From UBA8437 sp003445035 (GTDB lineage Bacteria > Planctomycetota > Planctomycetia > Planctomycetales > Planctomycetaceae): a stretch of DNA of 12,778 bases. Position numbers and translations under genes: made by a program. The notes below the pieces were generated by a model. That model was not told where the DNA came from, did no database searches, and worked only from the letters and a program-made list of their open reading frames with translations. The stretch is from positions 1 through 12,778 of the forward strand of contig CALCHI010000038.1 of the NCBI GenBank assembly GCA_937901285.1. Reading direction: 5' to 3'. Of the stretch, positions 7,387 through 12,778 are shown one piece after another; the stretch's first letter is position 1; the number at the start of each line of letters is the position of its first letter.

Positions 7387-7455
7387 CGTGAGCGGCACGG
7401 CTCCAGGCTGGCCCCACAATGCCGGCTCACCCGGTGATTCTCACCGAGTCTCTGA

Positions 7456-7485
7456 TTGACCGGTCTCATCCGTCTCTTCTAGGAT
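7456..7485 (+). promoter_or_regulatory. Candidate sigma70-like promoter for the sugar-modification operon
   Basis: TTGACC (7456-7461) and TAGGAT (7480-7485) are 18 bases apart. The predicted transcript start is near 7492, at or just beyond the first possible start codon at 7489. If this promoter is used, translation begins at 7495 almost without a leader, or more likely at the ATG at 7540. It faces the DUF1501 promoter, so the two units are divergent. Confidence 0.4.
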
Positions 7486-7488
7486 GGA

Positions 7489-9074
7489 ATGAGCATGGCA
7501 CGGAGGCCGGACCGTTGGAACCCACCCCGGGCCCGCGAGATGAAACGGCTACGAGTGGTCCTGGTGAACCCGCCTCCGCTGGCGGTTGTCGAGCCTTGGT
7601 ACGATCGTCCTGACTGGGGGCGGGTTGCGCTGGCCTACCTCGCCAGTTGGCTGCAACGGGACCCGGCAGTCGAGGTCTCCGTGGTGGACGCCAAGCTCGA
7701 GCGGCTGAATTTCTCGCAGGTCCAGTCACGCGTCGCCGAACTCGCAGCCGACGTCGTGGGCCTGACGGCGTTCACCAACGAGATCAAGCCGGCGGCCTAT
7801 ACGGCCTCGCTGGTCAAGGACGTCCTGCCCGATGCGGTGACGGTGATCGGAGGTGTCCACGTGACCGCTCTCCCGATCCAGACGCTTGAGGAATTCTCGA
7901 GTTTCGATGTCGCCGTGATCGGAGAGGGAGAACAGACTCTCCAGGAGTTGTGTTCGGCGATCCGCTGCGGTGACGACCTCGGCCAGGTGGCCGGACTGGT
8001 CTACAGGCCCGACACGGATGCAACCGACAGGCTGGTCCAAACGGCCCCCCGGCCGAGATTGCTGGAGCAGGACCTGTTGCCGTTGCCGGCGTGGGACCTG
8101 TTCCCCCCGATGAAGTCCTACTGGCTGCAGACGATTCGTGGCTGCCCCTTCAACTGCGTCTTCTGCATGAATCACAACGGCCGCATCGCCCGTTCGCGAT
8201 CGGTCGAGAACGTCATCGAAGAAATCCGCTGGCTGGTCGAAGACCGCGGAGCCCACGAGCTGCGGTTTGGTGACGAGCTGTTCACCGTGGACATGGATCG
8301 GTCGCGTGAACTGATGCAGGCACTGATCGAATCGGGCCTGGGAGAAAAAATCCGCTGGGACTGTCAGACCCACGTCCGCTTCGTCGACGAGGACCTGCTG
8401 AGGCTGATGAAGCAGGCCGGCTGTCACATCGTCGAGCTGGGGATCGAAACCGGGGACGAGGAGAAGCTGAAATCTCTGGGCAAGGGAACCAACCTGAAGA
8501 TGATCCTCAAGGCGGCCGAAGCGGCCCGGCGAGCGGAGATGCCCTTTGGGACCTTCTTCATCATCGGCCAGCCCGATGAGACGAGTGAGTCGATCCGTCG
8601 GACCGTCGACCTGGCGGTCCGGATGAACCCGGACCTGCCGGTGATCGGCCTGATGTGCCCCTACCCGGGCACCGAAGTGGCACGACTGGCCGCCGAGGGC
8701 CAGGGTGGGTACCGGCTGGTGACCACCGACTGGGACGAGTACAACAAGCAGATCGGTGGCGCGATGGAATTCGCCGGCATGCTGCGGAACCAGCTCGAGT
8801 GGATCCAGGTGCGAGCCTACCTGGCGGTCTACCTGAAGAACTGGCGATTCTGGGGCCTGTTGAAGTTCGCCTGGCATTACCGGGGCGGAGCCTGGCAGAT
8901 GCTGAAGAAGGCCCTGTTGAAGCGATCGATGAGCAATTCCCTGCCGCGACCGGCCGACTACGATGACCGGCTCGACGGCGGCCGACGTGCGACCGTCGAG
9001 GACGTCGTGGTGGCACGGGCGGACTGGGAAGAGGTCCAGAAGCGGGAGCTGGTCCGGGCCAAGGCGGCGGCTCG

Positions 9075-9078
<4 letters not shown>
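7489..9078 (+). CDS. B12-binding-domain radical SAM enzyme
   Basis: The 529-residue protein has two recognisable parts. Residues 19-150 form a cobalamin-binding-like Rossmann domain (Val-Asn-Pro-Pro-Pro at 26-30, Gly-Gly-Val-His-Val-Thr at 121-126, Gly-Glu-Gly-Glu-Gln-Thr at 145-150). It lacks the Asp-X-His-X-X-Gly motif for lower-axial cobalamin ligation. Residues 210-430 form a radical SAM domain with the 4Fe-4S motif Cys219-X3-Cys223-X2-Cys226. The C-terminal 100 residues are rich in Trp, Lys and Arg. Such enzymes perform radical methylations, ring changes or other C-H chemistry; the reaction here is unknown. It is the first gene of the rightward operon and overlaps the carbamoyltransferase by ATGA, suggesting a surface-sugar or lipid-linked substrate. 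The start is uncertain. Residues 1-17 look non-conserved, and the ATG at 7540 (Met-Lys-Arg-Leu-Arg-Val-Val) matches the normal start of the family better. Confidence 0.88.
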
Positions 9079-10702
<1,624 letters not shown>

Positions 10703-10703
<1 letters not shown>

Positions 10704-11485
10704 TGCAGCATGTCCGCGTGATCCCGACGTTGCTGCTGAAGGACTGGGGCATCGTCAAGACGGTCGGGTTCGACGCCGAAACCTACATCGGTTGCCCGAT
10801 CAACGCGGTTCGAGTCTTCAACGCCAACGATGTCGACGAACTGATCCTGCTGGACATCCTGGCAACCCAGGAAGGGCGTACTCCCGATCCGGAACGTGTG
10901 ACACAGATCGCCGACGAAAGCCTGATGCCCATCGCCGTGGGTGGTGGTCTGCGAAGCGTGGAGTCGGTCCGGCAGATGCTCGCCTGTGGTGCCGACAAGG
11001 TCGTGTTGAATTCCGCTGCGATCGAGGTGCCGGAACTGGTGCGGGACTGCGCAACGCACTTCGGCAGCCAGTGCGTCGTCGTCTCGATCGATGCCCGTCG
11101 TGAGGCGGAAGGCTGGCAGGTCCTGACCCGCCGTGGCACCACCACCACGGGACTCGATCCTCGCCGGCTGGCCGGTGACCTGCAGCGGCAGGGTGCCGGT
11201 GAGATCCTGATCAACTCGATTGATCGCGATGGAACCTGGGAAGGCTACGACCTGGAACTGGTCGAGGAAGTGTCCTCAGAGGTGGGGATCCCGGTGATTG
11301 CCTGCGGCGGGGCCGGCCGCCTGGAGGATTTTGGGGAAGCGGTGAGCGAGGCCGGAGCCTCGGCGGTCGCCGCCGGGAGCTTCTTCCTTTACCACGGCCG
11401 ACGACGCGGCATCCTGATCACGTTTCCAACATGCGAGGAACTCGCCAGCGTGCTGGGAGCCGAGCGGGTGCGGACCAGGATATGA
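10703..11485 (+). CDS. hisF2: HisF2/WbuZ-type cyclase homologue for sugar amidination
   Basis: This 260-residue TIM barrel is homologous to HisF, the cyclase subunit of imidazole glycerol phosphate synthase. It keeps the second catalytic aspartate (Asp130 in Ser-Ile-Asp-Ala-Arg-Arg) and the phosphate loops Gly-Gly-Gly-Leu-Arg (80-84) and Gly-Gly-Ala-Gly-Arg (202-206). It has Leu11 where true HisF has its first catalytic Asp: the start reads Ile-Pro-Thr-Leu-Leu-Leu-Lys-Asp. This change, with Gly-Cys-Pro-Ile-Asn-Ala-Val-Arg-Val-Phe-Asn (30-40), is characteristic of the HisF2/WbuZ branch found in surface-sugar clusters. There the protein works with HisH2 and WbpG to supply ammonia for making an acetamidino group. 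GGAG (10691-10694) lies eight bases before the ATG. Its WbpG partner follows with an ATGA overlap. No HisH-type glutaminase gene is in the window. A role in histidine synthesis is unlikely. Confidence 0.85.
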
Positions 11486-12627
11486 CCGCCACCACGACCT
11501 CCCCGCGGGTCTGCACCCGCTGCATCATGGACGAAACGGTCTCGGGCATCACTTTTGACGACCAGGGCGTCTGCAACCACTGCCATATTCACGAGACGCT
11601 GGACAGGCTCTACCCGCTCAACGACGAGGGCCACCGGGAGTTGTTGGAGATCGTCGAACGGATCAAGCGGGACGGCCGCGGCCGGCCCTACGACTGCATC
11701 GTCGGCATCAGCGGAGGACGCGACACCTGCTACTGCCTCTACATGACCAAACAGCTCGGCCTCAGACCACTGGCGGTGCACTTCGACAATGGCTGGGACT
11801 CCGAAATCGCCAAGACCAACCTGAGAAACGTTCTCGAGAAGCTCGATGTCGACCTGCACACCGTGGTCGCCGACTGGGAAGAATCTCGGGAACTGACCAA
11901 CTGCACGATCCGCGCGTCGCTGCCCTACATCGACATGACCGACGATGTGGGAATCGTCAGCGCGCTGTACCGGACGGCCGCCCAGGAGAAGATCCGCTGG
12001 ATCATTCACAGTCACTCGTTCCGGTCCGAGGGCATCAACCCCCTGAAGTGGAACTACATGGACGGCCGCCTGGTCCGACAGATCATCAAGCGGTTTTGTC
12101 GCATCCGCCTGAAACTGTTTCGCAACGTGGAACTGAGGCACTTTTTCTGGTGGATCTTCGTCAAGCGAATTCGCACCTTCACGATGACCAACTACTACAA
12201 CGACGTTGGCCCCGAGATCGACGAGCTGCTCAAGAACGACTTCGGCTGGCAGGAGACGGGAGGGTGGCACTTTGACAATGAGATTTTCGGGTTGGCCTGC
12301 TATTACTCGAGGGTGAAGTTCGGCATCGACTGGAGGATCTGCGAGTTCGCGGCCTGGGTCCGAACCGGCGTGATGACCCGCGAGGACGCCCTGCAGAAGA
12401 TGACCGAGACACCCGAAATCGAGAGCCAGGAGTACGTCGATTACGGACTGAAGAAGCAGGGAATCTCACCCGAGGAATGGCAGGAGATCCTGGCGGCCGA
12501 GCCGAAGTATTTCACCGACTACCCGACCTACTACCCTGTCCTGAAACTGCTGAGTCCGCTGATCCGGCTACTGGGCCGGCTGCAGATCCTGCCCGCACAC
12601 ACCTACGAAAAGTTCTTCAAGACCTGA
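11482..12627 (+). CDS. N-acetyl sugar amidotransferase, WbpG/PseA family
   Basis: The 381-residue protein has an N-terminal four-cysteine zinc knuckle (Cys11-X2-Cys14 and Cys31-X2-Cys34) and a PP-loop ATPase domain with Gly-Ile-Ser-Gly-Gly-Arg-Asp-Thr at 75-82. Further family features are His-Ser-His-Ser-Phe-Arg-Ser-Glu-Gly (176-184) and Gly-Gly-Trp-His-Phe-Asp-Asn-Glu-Ile-Phe (260-269). WbpG and PseA use ATP to activate an N-acetyl group on a nucleotide or nonulosonic sugar so that ammonia converts it to an acetamidino group, in the cytoplasm. The open frame runs back to 11431, but the ATG at 11482 forms an ATGA overlap with the HisF2 stop. It also starts right before the cysteine motif, where homologues start. 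The PP-loop reads Asp-Thr where Asp-Ser is the more usual ending. The C-terminus is basic with a hydrophobic patch (350-368). The sugar could be a ManNAc3NAcA-type uronic acid or a nonulosonic acid. Confidence 0.9.
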   Translation: MTATTTSPRVCTRCIMDETVSGITFDDQGVCNHCHIHETLDRLYPLNDEGHRELLEIVERIKRDGRGRPYDCIVGISGGRDTCYCLYMTKQLGLRPLAVHFDNGWDSEIAKTNLRNVLEKLDVDLHTVVADWEESRELTNCTIRASLPYIDMTDDVGIVSALYRTAAQEKIRWIIHSHSFRSEGINPLKWNYMDGRLVRQIIKRFCRIRLKLFRNVELRHFFWWIFVKRIRTFTMTNYYNDVGPEIDELLKNDFGWQETGGWHFDNEIFGLACYYSRVKFGIDWRICEFAAWVRTGVMTREDALQKMTETPEIESQEYVDYGLKKQGISPEEWQEILAAEPKYFTDYPTYYPVLKLLSPLIRLLGRLQILPAHTYEKFFKT

Positions 12628-12630
12628 ACG

Positions 12631-12778
12631 ATGAACGAATCGCCAAAGGCAGCGACGACGCCGATCCGGGTGGCCGTTATCGGCTACGGCTACTGGGGCC
12701 CGAACCTGGTCCGCAATTTCAGCGGCCTGGACGACTGTATTGTCACGGCCGTCTGCGATCTGGACGAGTCGGCCCGGG
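12631..12778 (+). CDS. Gfo/Idh/MocA-family NAD(P)-dependent sugar dehydrogenase, 5' end only
   Basis: The ATG at 12631 follows the amidotransferase stop by three bases and opens a frame that runs off the right edge after 49 codons. After a short polar lead, the sequence Val-Ala-Val-Ile-Gly-Tyr-Gly-Tyr-Trp-Gly-Pro-Asn (about residues 14-25) is the Rossmann GXGXXG dinucleotide motif. It is typical of Gfo/Idh/MocA oxidoreductases, notably those in polysaccharide clusters such as WlbA/WbpB, which oxidise C3 of UDP-N-acetylglucosaminuronic acid. Val-Cys-Asp-Leu-Asp (41-45) is the expected acidic end of the second strand that selects NAD over NADP. If it is a WlbA/WbpB relative, it would supply the 3-keto sugar on the way to a 3-amino sugar that the amidotransferase could modify. 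The subfamily cannot be settled from so short a piece. Confidence 0.85.
   Translation, partial: MNESPKAATTPIRVAVIGYGYWGPNLVRNFSGLDDCIVTAVCDLDESAR

Noticed and set aside
7298..7417. Forty-codon N-terminal extension of the DUF1501 protein from a GTG
   Set aside because: The sequence does not resemble family starts, would displace the Tat signal from the N-terminus, and overlaps the candidate promoter.
7726..8877. Minus-strand open frame of 383 codons opposite the radical SAM gene
   Set aside because: The plus strand carries the cysteine cluster and intact fold signatures; the antisense product has repetitive Gln/Asp/Val composition and no recognisable motif.
11389..12270. Minus-strand open frame of 293 codons opposite the amidotransferase
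   Set aside because: It is antisense to a protein with clear zinc and PP-loop motifs and shows no domain of its own.

Overview
The window looks like chromosomal DNA of a high-GC planctomycete. The clearest marker is a DUF1501 protein with the layout usual in that phylum: a short Leu/Arg-rich start, a Thr-Arg-Arg-Asp-Leu-Leu twin-arginine-like signal, and a Gly-Glu-Met-Gly-Arg-Thr-Pro motif near the C-terminus. An exported carbohydrate-esterase-type hydrolase and lipopolysaccharide-type enzymes fit a planctomycete with an outer membrane. The phylum is inferred from gene content only.

Left part (1-7297, all minus strand; read from right to left). DUF1501 protein, then a TauD/TfdA-type Fe(II)/2-oxoglutarate dioxygenase 28 bases later, then a TerC-family membrane protein, an exported alpha/beta hydrolase, a GT4 glycosyltransferase overlapping by ATGA with a Kdo/WaaP-type kinase, and finally a membrane-anchored TPR protein cut by the left edge. 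The GT4/kinase pair probably builds and phosphorylates a lipopolysaccharide core. The 245-base gap 769-1013 holds a 26-base near-perfect palindrome and one doubtful 37-codon ORF. The 198-base gap 2993-3190 shows nothing convincing.

Divergent control region (7298-7488). Two facing sigma70-like promoters can be read, one for the leftward DUF1501 gene and one for the rightward operon. The leftward one supports a TTG start at 7297 for the DUF1501 protein.

Right part (7489-12778, all plus strand). A tight, translationally coupled operon: B12-binding-type radical SAM enzyme, NodU/CmcH-type carbamoyltransferase, HisF2/WbuZ-type cyclase homologue, WbpG/PseA-type N-acetyl sugar amidotransferase, and the start of a Gfo/Idh/MocA dehydrogenase that runs off the right edge. 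Consecutive genes overlap by 1 to 4 bases or are 3 bases apart. The HisF-like protein has lost the first catalytic Asp of histidine biosynthesis (Leu at position 11), which separates it from true HisF. With WbpG this points to conversion of an N-acetyl group on a nucleotide sugar into an acetamidino group, as in Pseudomonas B-band O-antigen and in bacterial nonulosonic acids. The carbamoyltransferase and radical SAM enzyme would add further decoration.

The most interesting feature is this combination: radical SAM plus carbamoylation plus amidination in one unit, with no HisH-type ammonia-supplying subunit visible in the window.
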